Made by a program: the position numbers and the translations under genes. A DNA stretch of 64,000 nt from assembly GCF_000934755.1 (NCBI RefSeq), contig NZ_JYNP01000024.1, positions 1 through 64,000 on the forward strand, written 5' to 3'. The notes beneath the pieces are model-generated. The model was not told the origin of the DNA, made no database searches, and saw only the letters and a list, made by a program, of their open reading frames with translations. Each line of letters begins with the position of its first letter. The stretch's first letter is position 1. Origin of the DNA: Desulfonatronovibrio magnus. Its GTDB lineage: Bacteria; Desulfobacterota; Desulfovibrionia; Desulfovibrionales; Desulfonatronovibrionaceae. Of the stretch, positions 54,701-63,479 are shown one piece after another.

Positions 54701-55256
54701 GGAAAAGCATCTGCATCTTTATGCCCCAGAGATCATCCTGAAGATCATACAGATATGAAAGGCTTCTGATTTGTTCCAGAAATCCATCTGGGACAGCACC
54801 ATCTCTTTCAATGATTGTGTAAGCCTTTGCCAGTATTGCTTCCAGTCTTTCCTGTTCAGAGTGTATATGGCTTTGCATGTCTTTTGTGTCAGAAATTAGA
54901 AATTTTCTGGAAATATTGGCGTCCTGAACAAGATCTGCCATGTCAGGGTTTGATATTTGCATTGAAAACCAGAATTGATCTTTTTCAATAATCTTATTCA
55001 GATGGTCTGCTGTTTCCCTTAATGCCTCTCTTAAAGGCATAGAGCTAAACACATAATGAACAAGCTGAGAAATTAGAAATTTCTCTGGGAAAGTCATATG
55101 TTCATCAAAAAGTTTATCTTCAATAAGAATTTCCAGCGCTTTATTTTTAGCTGGTGCCTGCGTGGAAGAAAGCAGTACAGGAGGCAACATAGTCTGGAAG
55201 ACAAACAAAAATAAGGTAAAAAACAGGATTGATTTATTTAAGAGTTTAGTTTGCAT
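51789..55256 (-). CDS. Large exported protein with C-terminal heptapeptide repeats
   Basis: I do not recognise the family. The 1155-residue protein has a signal peptide (hydrophobic about 9-30). Residues 35-760 are mainly helical with coiled-coil character. A Gly/Ala hydrophobic segment lies near 810-845 (SISGVACGVAAVKTMGTALIACK). Residues 960-1085 are rich in Phe, Pro and Asn (NPFFPFGNPFGP, MPFNNPFSPLNNPF). The last 27 residues are a 7-residue repeat of the form L-Y-Q-I-D-Q-R. It is the largest protein of the Tad-like cluster, 64 bp after the transglutaminase-like gene. It could be a surface fibre, tip or substrate protein. Confidence 0.8.
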   Translation of the reverse strand: MQTKLLNKSILFFTLFLFVFQTMLPPVLLSSTQAPAKNKALEILIEDKLFDEHMTFPEKFLISQLVHYVFSSMPLREALRETADHLNKIIEKDQFWFSMQISNPDMADLVQDANISRKFLISDTKDMQSHIHSEQERLEAILAKAYTIIERDGAVPDGFLEQIRSLSYLYDLQDDLWGIKMQMLFHIQAVSKNLSMNYLSRSPVYNERKNSVDQAANKINELTGQATSLLQQLSVLRGGFEYSQVYYHGAIAAEMKEDLANTKELIQVISNRSDFLMNSGGSNSIRHAKLLRMINITLDERLAIVNNKLGSIGALETFANPLHIPSESGKSSTTAPLANEYRDIVKRLLGNTNIKLNSARKINLALSGVKQSIAQELVFFQSLASESGDFSRFDLQAVNSASADSEAELRDSLAIIDSTLNRIINLGNRLNLNNPESIMTSELQSSLAFRLNREIETLVMQGREIDQLVKAYDLKLYALLINANHEHLDRLNSFSTLEKVNVEKYKALDIISEAMLDIQKAMNYDAELAEQLKSLGMKITLLGHDFFQKKSSRLADLLNQSSITSENPYFDFLVGVQEELQHRSVLLNEIVSLANDLEPLSVEPVLCLDCPGLEFIWEEMAMLDDSLSDALWQIDSLTDIESFYTSQAINSDDRFTHASNMFAIMHNLGEQPHLFLNPQSIDVAFTVGSKVVVLKGVGDPDDLILAGLSTGIDHLLYPPYIGQSRWIPQRLINVWDRHVVPAGQSISKSASNFLESASETAGKYRVTFRQGAQRAAQNIRNVVDTVADFGSATLTGVRDWASNTWKETSWLKIATYSISGVACGVAAVKTMGTALIACKKILAALKSDALLSIGKGYIQTLSQYGTISDEWAKTLKTGLTWAKFLHGGYKNVLGAKNWAGMSNLQKYMTFMGLKPGKAANFFHRLSHIEWSKVKDKVQLIASLGLTLKESLDAASGTYDWMKDQWNNATFFSGLLPSFSNLFSSLKQPFMISPGFDRNPFFPFGNPFGPMVFDTDFSVLNEYFEGLKQGLGDFSGWLKDNLPGLTGPIPSLKDYFFKDMPFYYNPLMPFNNPFSPLNNPFLQSFTQSILDSASGVLLPAGSSSGQDDSPGFSLIPDTKEEPAAHQVDRDLYQIDQRLYQIDQNLYRIDPRLFRTR

Positions 55257-55320
55257 CTTTGTTCTCCTCCCATGAAAGCGAACTTGAATTGTTCATTATC
55301 CCACTCAATGTGTCTGGTTA

Positions 55321-56397
55321 CTATTTCTTGCCAAGTATTAAAATGTTTTGCTGCTGGCAGATTTCTTTACCATAAGAGTCTTCATCAAAAACATCATACA
55401 AGAAAATTCTTCCGTCTATTGATGCTGCTATCTGAGCATGGTTGAAGATAAATGGATCGGGAAGCTGATAGGCCCACTCAGTGCTTGTTTTTCCCGTAAG
55501 CACTACATAGGCTTCAACGCCAAGGGAAATAAGAAGTTCAGTTCCTAAAAGGGCAACATCTTTGCAATCTCCATAGCCTCTTTCAATTACCAAGTTTGAA
55601 TGGTAAGGAACCATTTGCCTGTCACCACAAGTGGCCGGCCGATATTCTATATTTTCAGCAAGGTAGTTGATAACCAGACTGATTTTTTCATGTATTCCTA
55701 AAGCTGAAACTTCCTTGCCCGATAGCAAAATATCGTAGGCATTCAAGCCTGAGTATTGAGATGAATAGAGATATGTGTAATGTCGGGAAACATCATCCCA
55801 GTTATTTACAGTGCTGATCATCAGCTTGACATCGTATACTTCTGAAGCGTCCCATGCGAAATAATCTCTTGTTACTATCTCTTCAAATTTATAACCTTCA
55901 TGTCTTATTCTATACTTGAAATCCATTTTTTCAGGAAACTGTAATGAATAAGAAATGTGATCTGCCGGATATTGAAGGCTTAAGTCTAAATAGTCTGCAA
56001 AGAATTTCTCAAAATTTGTAAACTTTACACTGGTTTGAAAGTCAACCCCGATGTTAATGGGTGATAACTCTAATTTGTTTTTCAAATTTTGTTCATTGAA
56101 GTTGTGCAGATTGTTTACTAATCTTCCATTATAAGTTAGTTCCAAGTCTGCATTGTTTTCGATTGTTTCTATAAATAGTGATATGTTTCTAAATCCATTG
56201 ACTGTAAGTACTTCAAATAAATATTTATAATTGCCGTATATATTCCATGAATCATCAATATTCACATCTTTAGCATGGTGAACTACTCTATAAGGATCTG
56301 CTGGCTGAACATTTATGCACAAAAAAAAAGATATAATTAGTATTGACCTTCTGGCTTGCTTCGCAGCATGAATTAGTTGTAAGTAAATCATTAGCAT
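55321..56397 (-). CDS. Transglutaminase-like exported protein
   Basis: The 358-residue protein has an N-terminal hydrophobic signal or anchor (about 17-30). The N-terminal half (60-200) is beta-rich and resembles the DUF3857-type domain that often precedes a transglutaminase core. The core (about 235-345) shows the catalytic triad in order: Cys278 in YGDCKD, His320 in FNHAQ, and Asp335 in LYDVFDE. Such proteins cross-link, deamidate or cleave peptide bonds. Placed between tadB and the 1155-residue protein, it might covalently modify or cross-link a pilus or surface protein; this is inference. Confidence 0.85.
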   Translation of the reverse strand: MLMIYLQLIHAAKQARRSILIISFFLCINVQPADPYRVVHHAKDVNIDDSWNIYGNYKYLFEVLTVNGFRNISLFIETIENNADLELTYNGRLVNNLHNFNEQNLKNKLELSPINIGVDFQTSVKFTNFEKFFADYLDLSLQYPADHISYSLQFPEKMDFKYRIRHEGYKFEEIVTRDYFAWDASEVYDVKLMISTVNNWDDVSRHYTYLYSSQYSGLNAYDILLSGKEVSALGIHEKISLVINYLAENIEYRPATCGDRQMVPYHSNLVIERGYGDCKDVALLGTELLISLGVEAYVVLTGKTSTEWAYQLPDPFIFNHAQIAASIDGRIFLYDVFDEDSYGKEICQQQNILILGKK

Positions 56398-56412
56398 TCA
56401 AAAGTTTTAACT

Positions 56413-57636
56413 CTATATCTTTACCTTAACAATTTTCATCATCCACCACACTCCAGTTCCAATCATAAGTGCAACAAGAGTGCTTACCATCCACCCTGGA
56501 ATGGTGGTATACATCAGCCTGAATACTTCGTTATTCATTGTATTTAATAGAAGAGCTATAATCAAAGGCAAGACAGCGAGTATCCATGCCTGAGTAACTC
56601 CTTCAGCTGTCATGGTTTTGATTTTTTGCTGTACTTTTTTTCTTTCCTGCATAGTGCTGGCCAGGCTGTCAAATCTTTCTGGAAGGTTGCCTCCTGATTC
56701 CAGAAGAATCAGTGCTGCATTAACCATAATTCTTGTATCATTACCAGGCATTCTCCTGGCAAGGTTTTTAAGTGAGTCGCCAATAGTTGCTCCAAGTTTG
56801 TGCTCTCTTAAAACCAGCTCGAACTCCTGGCTGACTGGGGGCTTTCCTTCTCTGGCAAGCATTTCAATAGCCTGGACCAGGCTTAAACCTGCCCTTAAGC
56901 CATTGGAAATCATTACCAGGCCATCTGCCAGCTGAGATTCAAATTTTTTTGATCTTCTCCAGCGAAGAAATGCAACTGTTCCTTTTGGAAAGTTAAAAGC
57001 TGCGTAGCCAAGCAGTGCTGCAAGAAACAATCTAATTCCAAGCTGATCGGTTATATTGCTTGAAAGGTTGTAGAGCCTTTCTTCAGAGATGACAAAATTG
57101 TCGGATTCTCTGGCTCTGGCTTCAGCAAAGGATGCATCGTTATGTCTGCCCATCAATGTGTAAAGTTCAGCAATGTTCTGGTGTGCCTTTCCATAGTGGG
57201 GCATAAGCCTGATTGCCTGCATAAGTTTTTTTTCAGCCTGTGCGTAGTTTCTGAGTCCAAGATAAGCAACACCAAGTTCATTATGAACCAGTGGAGAATC
57301 AATCCCTCTCAGTCTCTCAAGCTGCAGCACTGCTTCAGAGTACATCTGATTCTGGTTGTATTCCACAGCCCTTTCAATACTCATTCTGTACTCAATTTCA
57401 GATACCTTCCCAGGCAGAAAAAAACCCAGCAAAGCGCCTGCTATTGTCAAGCCAATTACCGTTCTGTAAATCTGAGTTTTGGAAACATTATAAAACATTT
57501 CAGACAAGGCGCTATGGAGGCGCTCAGTGTACTCATTAGTTTGCTGTTCATCTTTTGGCCTGGTGCGCAGGAGAAAGTATAAAGATCCCCAAAACAACAC
57601 AAAAAGTATTAATGATAAAATTATTGCTGTATTCAT
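56413..57636 (-). CDS. tadB: TadB-like platform protein with inserted TPR module
   Basis: The 407-residue protein has an N-terminal helix (about 3-23) and a second helix (about 57-75), then about 90 residues of TPR repeats (85-175; LGVAYLGLRNYAQAEKKLMQAIRLMP). A further helix (about 200-218) is followed by the type II secretion F domain (240-330; GLSLVQAIEMLAREGKPPVSQEFELVLREHKLG) and C-terminal helices (about 345-362, 378-402). The F domain identifies TadB. Usual TadB proteins are about 290-330 residues, so the TPR block is an addition. The protein starts 28 bp after the TadZ-CpaF stop. Confidence 0.9.
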   Translation of the reverse strand: MNTAIILSLILFVLFWGSLYFLLRTRPKDEQQTNEYTERLHSALSEMFYNVSKTQIYRTVIGLTIAGALLGFFLPGKVSEIEYRMSIERAVEYNQNQMYSEAVLQLERLRGIDSPLVHNELGVAYLGLRNYAQAEKKLMQAIRLMPHYGKAHQNIAELYTLMGRHNDASFAEARARESDNFVISEERLYNLSSNITDQLGIRLFLAALLGYAAFNFPKGTVAFLRWRRSKKFESQLADGLVMISNGLRAGLSLVQAIEMLAREGKPPVSQEFELVLREHKLGATIGDSLKNLARRMPGNDTRIMVNAALILLESGGNLPERFDSLASTMQERKKVQQKIKTMTAEGVTQAWILAVLPLIIALLLNTMNNEVFRLMYTTIPGWMVSTLVALMIGTGVWWMMKIVKVKI

Positions 57637-57664
57637 CAGGAATCCTTCAAAGTAACGTCAAAAA

Positions 57665-59728
57665 TTAGTTGCTGGCCCAGAAAACTTCTCTTGGGATATG
57701 AAGTCCTCTTTCTTCAAATCTTTCAATACATTTAGGAACATATCCTGTTGCAGAGAATTCTCCAAGTACTCGACCTGCCTCTTCCCCTTTTTGCTTATAC
57801 ATAAAGATATCTCCCAAAGTAATTACATCTCCCTGCATCCCGTCTACCTCTGAAACCTGAATCACTTTTCTGGAACCATCCTTAAATCTGCTGATTTGGA
57901 CGATGATATCTATTGCCCCGACGATCTGTTCTTTGATGGCCTTGATGGGCAGCTCAAAGCCTGCATAAAGTACAAGGGTTTCAAGCCTTGATATAGCCTC
58001 TCGAGATGAGTTGGAGTGTATGGTTGTAAGTGATCCATCATGGCCGGTGTTCATGGCTTGAAGCATGTCAAGAGCTTCAGCTCCACGGCATTCACCCACA
58101 ACTATCCTGTCGGGTCTCATGCGCAGGCTGTTTTTCACCAGATCCCTGATAACTACTTCTCCTTTTCCTTCAATGTTTGGAGGCCGGCTTTCCAGGGTGA
58201 CTACATGAGGTTGGCGCAGACTCAGTTCTGCAGCATCCTCAATGGTAATAATTCTGTCATCTTCCGGGATAAAACTTGAGAGAATGTTCAGCAGTGTTGT
58301 TTTTCCTGATCCTGTACCGCCAGAGATGAGGATATTTAACTTGGCCTGGACTGATGCTTTTAAAAATTCTACCATCTGATTGTTCAGGGTTCCAAAGTTA
58401 AGTAGTTCGGGCATGCCGATGGTATCCTCGGAGAATTTTCTTATGGTCAGACAAGAACCTCTGACTGCAAGGGGAGGAATGATAGCGTTGACTCTTGATC
58501 CATCTTTGAGTCTGGCATCTACCATGGGTGTGCTGGTGTCCACCTTACGTCCCAGAGGAGCAGTTATTCTGGTTATTATATTCAACAGATGCTGCTCTGA
58601 GAAAAACTTCTTGTTGATTCTCTGAAGCCTGCCTTTTTTTTCAACATAAATATCGTTCCAGGCATTAACCATAATTTCTGAAATACTTGAATCGACAAGC
58701 ATATCCTCTAAAGGTCCAAGCCCCATAGCCTCTTGCATAACTTCTTTAACAATGATTGCCCTGGTTGCCCGGTCTTTCACTGGAGAATCGAGGTCAAGGA
58801 TTTCAGAGATCTTTTGTGAAACAGTCATTTTCAGATCTTCAGCTTTCTCGTCATTCTGCCCAACCTCTGTATCGAGTTTTTTAAAATCTATGGATTCAAG
58901 CAGTTTTTCATGAACCGACCTTTTAACAGCATCAAGATCAATTTCCTCTTCTTTCTCAGGTGGAAGTAAGTTGGTATTATCTTTCTTAACAGTTCTTAGG
59001 TGCTGGACGAGCAAGTAAACAAGTTTGTCCAGAGCCTGAGTTAACTGATGTCTTGGCTGGACTTCAGGGTAGGTGCCCTGTAAAAGTATAGAAGCAGCTT
59101 CTGAGTCGAAAGGTATTGTTGCTTCTACATTTCTACCAATGTGAGTAGGCAAAGAGTCAGGATCGAATAAGCTATTTTTTTCATGTTTGTTATAGACTAC
59201 TTTGATCAACTCTCTTGGAAAATTTTTGCTTTGCAGAAGCTTCAGGTCATTCTGAGTTTGTCTTAAAGAAAGATAATCAGGAACCATGGGGATAAGGACG
59301 GCGCTTGAGTGATCAAAAAAACTTTCGATGGCTTCATCGAAGTATGAGCCAGTGTCTATGACAATATATTGATAAACAGTCTTGAGACTTGAAATCACTT
59401 TGGATATGGCTACAGGATCAACTCTCTCATGGAAACAGGAAAATCCGCTGTTGAAGCTTAAAACCTGTATGCCAGATGAGTGACTGGTTGAATACCCTTT
59501 AAGAAGGTTAGGGGTTATTTTGTCTGCCATAGACAGGATTTTGCTTAAGTTTTTTACATTATTCAGATTTAAAAAGAATGAGATGTCCGTGGAAAAAGGT
59601 CTTCCAAAATCAATGAGCAAAACCTTTTCTCTGGTATCCAGGTGCATATTTACTGCGAGGTTGGCAGCAATAAAGCTTTTACCTGTGCCTCCTTTCGAGC
59701 TGAATATGGATATTAGGTGTCCGCTCAT
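57665..59728 (-). CDS. TadZ-CpaF fusion: MinD-like localisation factor joined to secretion ATPase
   Basis: This 687-residue single frame contains two normally separate proteins. Residues 1-240 are a MinD/ParA-like ATPase of the TadZ/CpaE type (deviant Walker A KGGTGKS 12-18, [17 protein letters not shown]). An acidic/Lys linker follows (245-300). Residues 300-687 are CpaF/TadA ([11 protein letters not shown], Walker [10 protein letters not shown] at 470-478, RIVVGECRG, and [12 protein letters not shown]). TadZ marks the cell site and CpaF hydrolyses ATP to drive pilus assembly; the fusion fixes them one to one. It is placed between the secretin and tadB, where tadZ-tadA usually stand as two genes. 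No sign of a stop or frameshift joins the halves. Confidence 0.93.
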   Translation of the reverse strand: MSGHLISIFSSKGGTGKSFIAANLAVNMHLDTREKVLLIDFGRPFSTDISFFLNLNNVKNLSKILSMADKITPNLLKGYSTSHSSGIQVLSFNSGFSCFHERVDPVAISKVISSLKTVYQYIVIDTGSYFDEAIESFFDHSSAVLIPMVPDYLSLRQTQNDLKLLQSKNFPRELIKVVYNKHEKNSLFDPDSLPTHIGRNVEATIPFDSEAASILLQGTYPEVQPRHQLTQALDKLVYLLVQHLRTVKKDNTNLLPPEKEEEIDLDAVKRSVHEKLLESIDFKKLDTEVGQNDEKAEDLKMTVSQKISEILDLDSPVKDRATRAIIVKEVMQEAMGLGPLEDMLVDSSISEIMVNAWNDIYVEKKGRLQRINKKFFSEQHLLNIITRITAPLGRKVDTSTPMVDARLKDGSRVNAIIPPLAVRGSCLTIRKFSEDTIGMPELLNFGTLNNQMVEFLKASVQAKLNILISGGTGSGKTTLLNILSSFIPEDDRIITIEDAAELSLRQPHVVTLESRPPNIEGKGEVVIRDLVKNSLRMRPDRIVVGECRGAEALDMLQAMNTGHDGSLTTIHSNSSREAISRLETLVLYAGFELPIKAIKEQIVGAIDIIVQISRFKDGSRKVIQVSEVDGMQGDVITLGDIFMYKQKGEEAGRVLGEFSATGYVPKCIERFEERGLHIPREVFWASN

Positions 59729-59768
59729 TCAAATGCCTTAACGATGCCTTGGGGAGAACAAGTCAATC

Positions 59769-61265
59769 TTACTGAACTTGCTGGCGTAAAGTTTCAAGGT
59801 CCTGTTGCATAAAGTCTCTTTCTACTCTCCTCTGGACTTCTACTGTGTCAACTGGAGTATCTGACAGTATTCTGGGAGTCACAAAGATTACCACTTCCCT
59901 GGTATCAGTTCCAGCTCTTTCAGCTCTATTGGCCTGAGCAAGCGAAGCGCTACCACCTGGCGGGGAACCTGAAAAAGCCTGGAGGTCTCTCTGGCCTATC
60001 AGACCACCCAAAGCAATGCTGTTACCACTTTGAACGCTTAATACAGTATTTAGATTATTTGAGCTTATTATCGGCGCACCACCGGGGCCTTCTCCGGTTA
60101 CATTGCTGGACTCAACTCTTATTGAGCTTATGATGTTGTCATAAGAGTCAATTGTAGGGCTGAAGCTCAAATTGACACCAATTTTTTTGAACTCAACAGA
60201 CATGGTACCTCCCTGCTGAGTGACAGGAATTGGAACTTCTGAACCAGCAAAAAAATCTGCTGAATCTCCACTCTTGGTGATTAAAGTTTGTTGCATAAGG
60301 GAGCGACCCTGGCCTGTTTCGTTTATTCTTCGTGTTTTAGGAAGAAGGTTAGACAATGTCCCCGCAAGAGATCCTGCAAGTCCTGGTGACTGACCACTGG
60401 CACCAGAATAAACTCCTGAAGCACCAAGAGTACCACCTGGATTCCAGTGAATTCCGAAATCACGCAGAGCATTTCTTTCTATTTCCATTATATTGACAGA
60501 CATTTCGATAAGAATTGGTCTAGGGGGAGGGGGGGGAGCCTGCTCTTTCTGTTTTGGGGCAGATGCTGCCACTGGCTGCGGCCTGGGCGTAGGCTTTCTG
60601 ACAGCCAGTGCATTGACAATCTCCGGCGAGAAAGCCTGAGCAATCCTCTGAGCCCGGCCAGATTCGTCATCACTGCTTACGTGTCCGGTAAGCATGAAGG
60701 TGTTTTTGGTGACGGATACCTCAACGTTGCGCATACCCTGCGCTGCAAGGGCCTTTTCAATTTCCTCTTTAACGATATCTTTCATTACAGGGCTGAGTTC
60801 TACTAAGTTTACAACATTGGGCAAACCTTCAATTACCCTTTCAATTCTTTTCAGGCAGTTATGGGTAAAAACCTCACCCTCAACAAACACTCTGCTCCCA
60901 ACAACCCTGACGCTGACTCCTTCAATGTCCTGAATGACCTCCCTGATTTCAGAGGCAGCAGCATCAATTTCCCTGCTGCGTACAGTTATTTGAATTTCTG
61001 CTTGCTGATTTGCTGTTCCCCAGATAAAAAAATTGCTTTGACCTGGTTTTTTAGCGTTTATTAGCAATTCCTGGTCGCTGGTTTTGACACCTCCAAGGAT
61101 ATCAGGGTCTCCTATGGCTATTCTATCAATATTATAACCCGTATTAAATACTCTGCTTTCTCCTGCCACCATTTCAATTCTTTCAGGCAACTGGGCACTG
61201 GCAGAAAGAGCATAAAATACACAAAGCAAAGTGCATATGGATGTTTTTGTGATAAATTGCATCAT
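59769..61265 (-). CDS. cpaC: CpaC/RcpA-type secretin
   Basis: The 498-residue outer-membrane protein has a signal peptide (cut near SASAQ, about 24), the pilus/secretin N-terminal domain (RIEMVAGESRVFNTGYNIDRIAIGDPDILGG), one or two BON domains (about 100-210), a Pro-rich linker with six consecutive prolines, then the secretin domain (245-480; ILIEMSVNIMEIERNALRDFGI, VPIPVTQQGG, EVVIFVTPRIL). It forms the gated outer-membrane ring for the Tad pilus or secreted protein. It lies 35 bp after the cpaB gene. No separate pilotin is evident nearby, although the lipoproteins downstream could serve. Confidence 0.93.
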   Translation of the reverse strand: MMQFITKTSICTLLCVFYALSASAQLPERIEMVAGESRVFNTGYNIDRIAIGDPDILGGVKTSDQELLINAKKPGQSNFFIWGTANQQAEIQITVRSREIDAAASEIREVIQDIEGVSVRVVGSRVFVEGEVFTHNCLKRIERVIEGLPNVVNLVELSPVMKDIVKEEIEKALAAQGMRNVEVSVTKNTFMLTGHVSSDDESGRAQRIAQAFSPEIVNALAVRKPTPRPQPVAASAPKQKEQAPPPPPRPILIEMSVNIMEIERNALRDFGIHWNPGGTLGASGVYSGASGQSPGLAGSLAGTLSNLLPKTRRINETGQGRSLMQQTLITKSGDSADFFAGSEVPIPVTQQGGTMSVEFKKIGVNLSFSPTIDSYDNIISSIRVESSNVTGEGPGGAPIISSNNLNTVLSVQSGNSIALGGLIGQRDLQAFSGSPPGGSASLAQANRAERAGTDTREVVIFVTPRILSDTPVDTVEVQRRVERDFMQQDLETLRQQVQ

Positions 61266-61300
61266 ATTTCAAACCTCCCTGGTAAGACCAACTGAACTTG

Positions 61301-62164
61301 TTAAAATCTGGAAAAAAAGTCAGCACCTCTGATTTCCACCCAGGCAGGGCTGGACCTCGGAATTATCGGCCTGTCTATTCCAAGAAAATCCTGAGCTGAC
61401 AGTGGAGGAAGATTTTCTACCTGCCCGGTATCAAAGCTCGAGCGTAAAGATGCTGACAATGTACCAATCTCCTGAGAAAGATTAAGTATCTGAACTTCTC
61501 TGGGGCTTACAGACAGGCTAAGAGTCTTTATCTGGGTGCTTCTACTTCCTGCAGCGGTGTTTCCGGCACTGAAAACGCTCCCAGGAGCCTGTTGGCTTGA
61601 TCCTGATGCAGTTCCGGTTCTGCGCACACTTGATGTCTGGTCTACTGCCAGAACAAGTATGTTTTCCAATGCTGTCTTGGTAATGACTTCTTCGCTTACG
61701 GCCCGTCCGTCTTGGAATGAGCCGATCTCAACTGTCACCATGATGTCCACCATATCACCGGGCTGGATAAGCTGGCCAACAGATGTTACATCTGTGACAA
61801 AAATACTGAATGCTCTTTTCCCTGTAGGAATTTTTGGGGCAATGCCCTCAATTTCTACATCAAAAAACATCGACTCCAAGACCTGAGTTCCTCTTAAGAC
61901 AGGGACATTGACGCTTCTGTTGACCACTCTTTGAATATCATTAAATGCTCCTGGCTGGACATATTTTTGCGGTACTGTCACCAACTCAATCATTCCGGGC
62001 TCTACCCTGGTTCCTTCAGGCATATCTCTCAAAGCAGCAACAACCTGAACTGGGGTAGCCAACTCAAGAATAGCTCTTTCTCTGCTGCTTATATAGTTCA
62101 TGAGCATTATTACAGCAAAAACAGCAACTAAAAGAGAAATGAGTAAAGCTTTTGTGTTTGACAT
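61301..62164 (-). CDS. cpaB: CpaB/RcpC-type pilus assembly protein
   Basis: The 287-residue protein has an N-terminal membrane anchor or signal (about 5-25). The SAF domain (about 40-100; VVAALRDMPEGTRVEPGMIELVTVPQKYV) and the following RcpC/CpaB domain (PTGKRAFSIFVTDVTSVGQLIQPGDMVDIMVTV) are diagnostic. SAF domains in CpaB are thought to bind peptidoglycan-like glycans or hold the secretin in the periplasm. It occupies the standard position immediately before the secretin gene. The C-terminal part is Ser/Gly-rich and low complexity in the middle (about 195-220). Confidence 0.92.
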   Translation of the reverse strand: MSNTKALLISLLVAVFAVIMLMNYISSRERAILELATPVQVVAALRDMPEGTRVEPGMIELVTVPQKYVQPGAFNDIQRVVNRSVNVPVLRGTQVLESMFFDVEIEGIAPKIPTGKRAFSIFVTDVTSVGQLIQPGDMVDIMVTVEIGSFQDGRAVSEEVITKTALENILVLAVDQTSSVRRTGTASGSSQQAPGSVFSAGNTAAGSRSTQIKTLSLSVSPREVQILNLSQEIGTLSASLRSSFDTGQVENLPPLSAQDFLGIDRPIIPRSSPAWVEIRGADFFSRF

Positions 62165-62173
62165 TATTACACC

Positions 62174-62590
62174 TTAATCCTGTATTTCAATCTGTCTGAC
62201 AAATCTTCCCCGGGTCCGATAAAAATTTATCCCTTCACCATGATAAGATCCTTCATAGTAGTCTATTCTCTGGGTTTGGGATATCGTTGGCGTCTTAAAT
62301 ACATCCTTCATTCTTCCAGGAACCTGTACATGTACATGTTCTTCCTTAAAAGCATGAGAGAACGGGCTTGCTGCATTTTGAGCCATTGATACTCTCATTT
62401 GGTAACGAATTTCACTCAGTGCCTTATTGTTTTTAGATGTAAATTCAGCTATAATCATCATAGAAAGAAGAATAAATGCAAGAAAACCCATGATTAGAGC
62501 TAACTCCATTACCGCTTGCCCTCTTTGGGAGCCTGACTGATCTGATTTATTTGTAGATAATCTGATCTTCGTGGATAATATGCGGTTCAT
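62174..62590 (-). CDS. TadE-like pseudopilin (second copy)
   Basis: The 138-residue prepilin has a basic leader ending in RG before Q-A-V-M-E-L-A-L, with Glu at +5, then a hydrophobic helix (about 27-48; LIMGFLAFILLSMMIIAEFT). The globular part is small and His/Arg-rich. It resembles TadE-type pseudopilins but is diverged. Its leader would need the prepilin peptidase of the Tad system (TadV/CpaA), which is absent from the window. It is 6 bp after the TadG-like gene and 9 bp before cpaB. Confidence 0.8.
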   Translation of the reverse strand: MNRILSTKIRLSTNKSDQSGSQRGQAVMELALIMGFLAFILLSMMIIAEFTSKNNKALSEIRYQMRVSMAQNAASPFSHAFKEEHVHVQVPGRMKDVFKTPTISQTQRIDYYEGSYHGEGINFYRTRGRFVRQIEIQD

Positions 62591-62596
62591 GGTTGC

Positions 62597-63451
62597 CTAC
62601 CTGATCAACAATGCCTGGTAATAGGGTTTTCCATCGTAAATATGTCCACCGGCAGGCCTGGCCATAGCTCTGGCTGTGAGAGTCGGCATGGCTCCAAAGA
62701 TTCTTTCAGCGATAAGAAAGTTCTGGGCTGGAAGTTCAAGTTCATACAACACATATGTTGGCCCAACTTTTCGGACCCGTTCACGGATTACAGTTGTTGT
62801 AGAAAAACTAACTGACCTTTTGGCTAGCAAATAAAAACTGCCATCATGGTTTCCGGCAAACCTTGGGTCTCCAGGATCAGACCAGAACAGATTTGCAACA
62901 GGAGAGCCAAGGGAATAGCTTGCTGTATAAAAACTGAATGAAACTGGTCGCTGCACTGCCGACAGGTGTGTAAGAACTTGTGTATTGTGTGCTGCTGACA
63001 ATGTGCTTAATGGCATGTTCATTTCTTTTACATTTTGCGCTACATGCTCGGCCATGGCTGCATATAATTCGTTGAAAAGATTTTGATAAGCAAATATATT
63101 GTCAATTACCCCAGTTTTTCCATTAAAGAAGTAACTTAGGGCAATTGCGGCTTGGCCAAAATCGTACCATGTTCCACTGCGCATGATTTTTACAAGATTT
63201 TCATGCTCTTTTGCCATTTCAATATTCAGATCAGCAATTTCATTCAGCCCAGTAGCTTGAACTGCAGCAGCAGAAAGGGCGCAGGCATCTACAGTATTCT
63301 GAAGCTTTATTTTAGTAAAAACAAGCTGGTTTATATTGATGATCAGCACAATCATCAGTACCATTGTCGGCAGCAAAAAAGCCACAGAAACAGTAATTGA
63401 TCCTTGCTCTTTTGATTTAGAGTGTCTTTTATGATTACTGATAGAGTGCAT
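62597..63451 (-). CDS. TadG-like pilus assembly protein
   Basis: The 284-residue protein has an N-terminal TadG/TadE-like hydrophobic helix (EQGSITVSVAFLLPTMVLMIVLIININQLVF), directly followed by TVDACALSAAAVQATGLNEIADLN, the hallmark of the TadG N-terminal (Flp pilus assembly) domain. There is no von Willebrand A domain, so it is shorter than full TadG. The globular part contains Tyr/Phe-rich strands. The gene overlaps neither neighbour and lies between the two TadE-like genes. Confidence 0.85.
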   Translation of the reverse strand: MHSISNHKRHSKSKEQGSITVSVAFLLPTMVLMIVLIININQLVFTKIKLQNTVDACALSAAAVQATGLNEIADLNIEMAKEHENLVKIMRSGTWYDFGQAAIALSYFFNGKTGVIDNIFAYQNLFNELYAAMAEHVAQNVKEMNMPLSTLSAAHNTQVLTHLSAVQRPVSFSFYTASYSLGSPVANLFWSDPGDPRFAGNHDGSFYLLAKRSVSFSTTTVIRERVRKVGPTYVLYELELPAQNFLIAERIFGAMPTLTARAMARPAGGHIYDGKPYYQALLIR

Positions 63452-63479
63452 AGTGGATTCTCTGTTTTATATGATGCGC

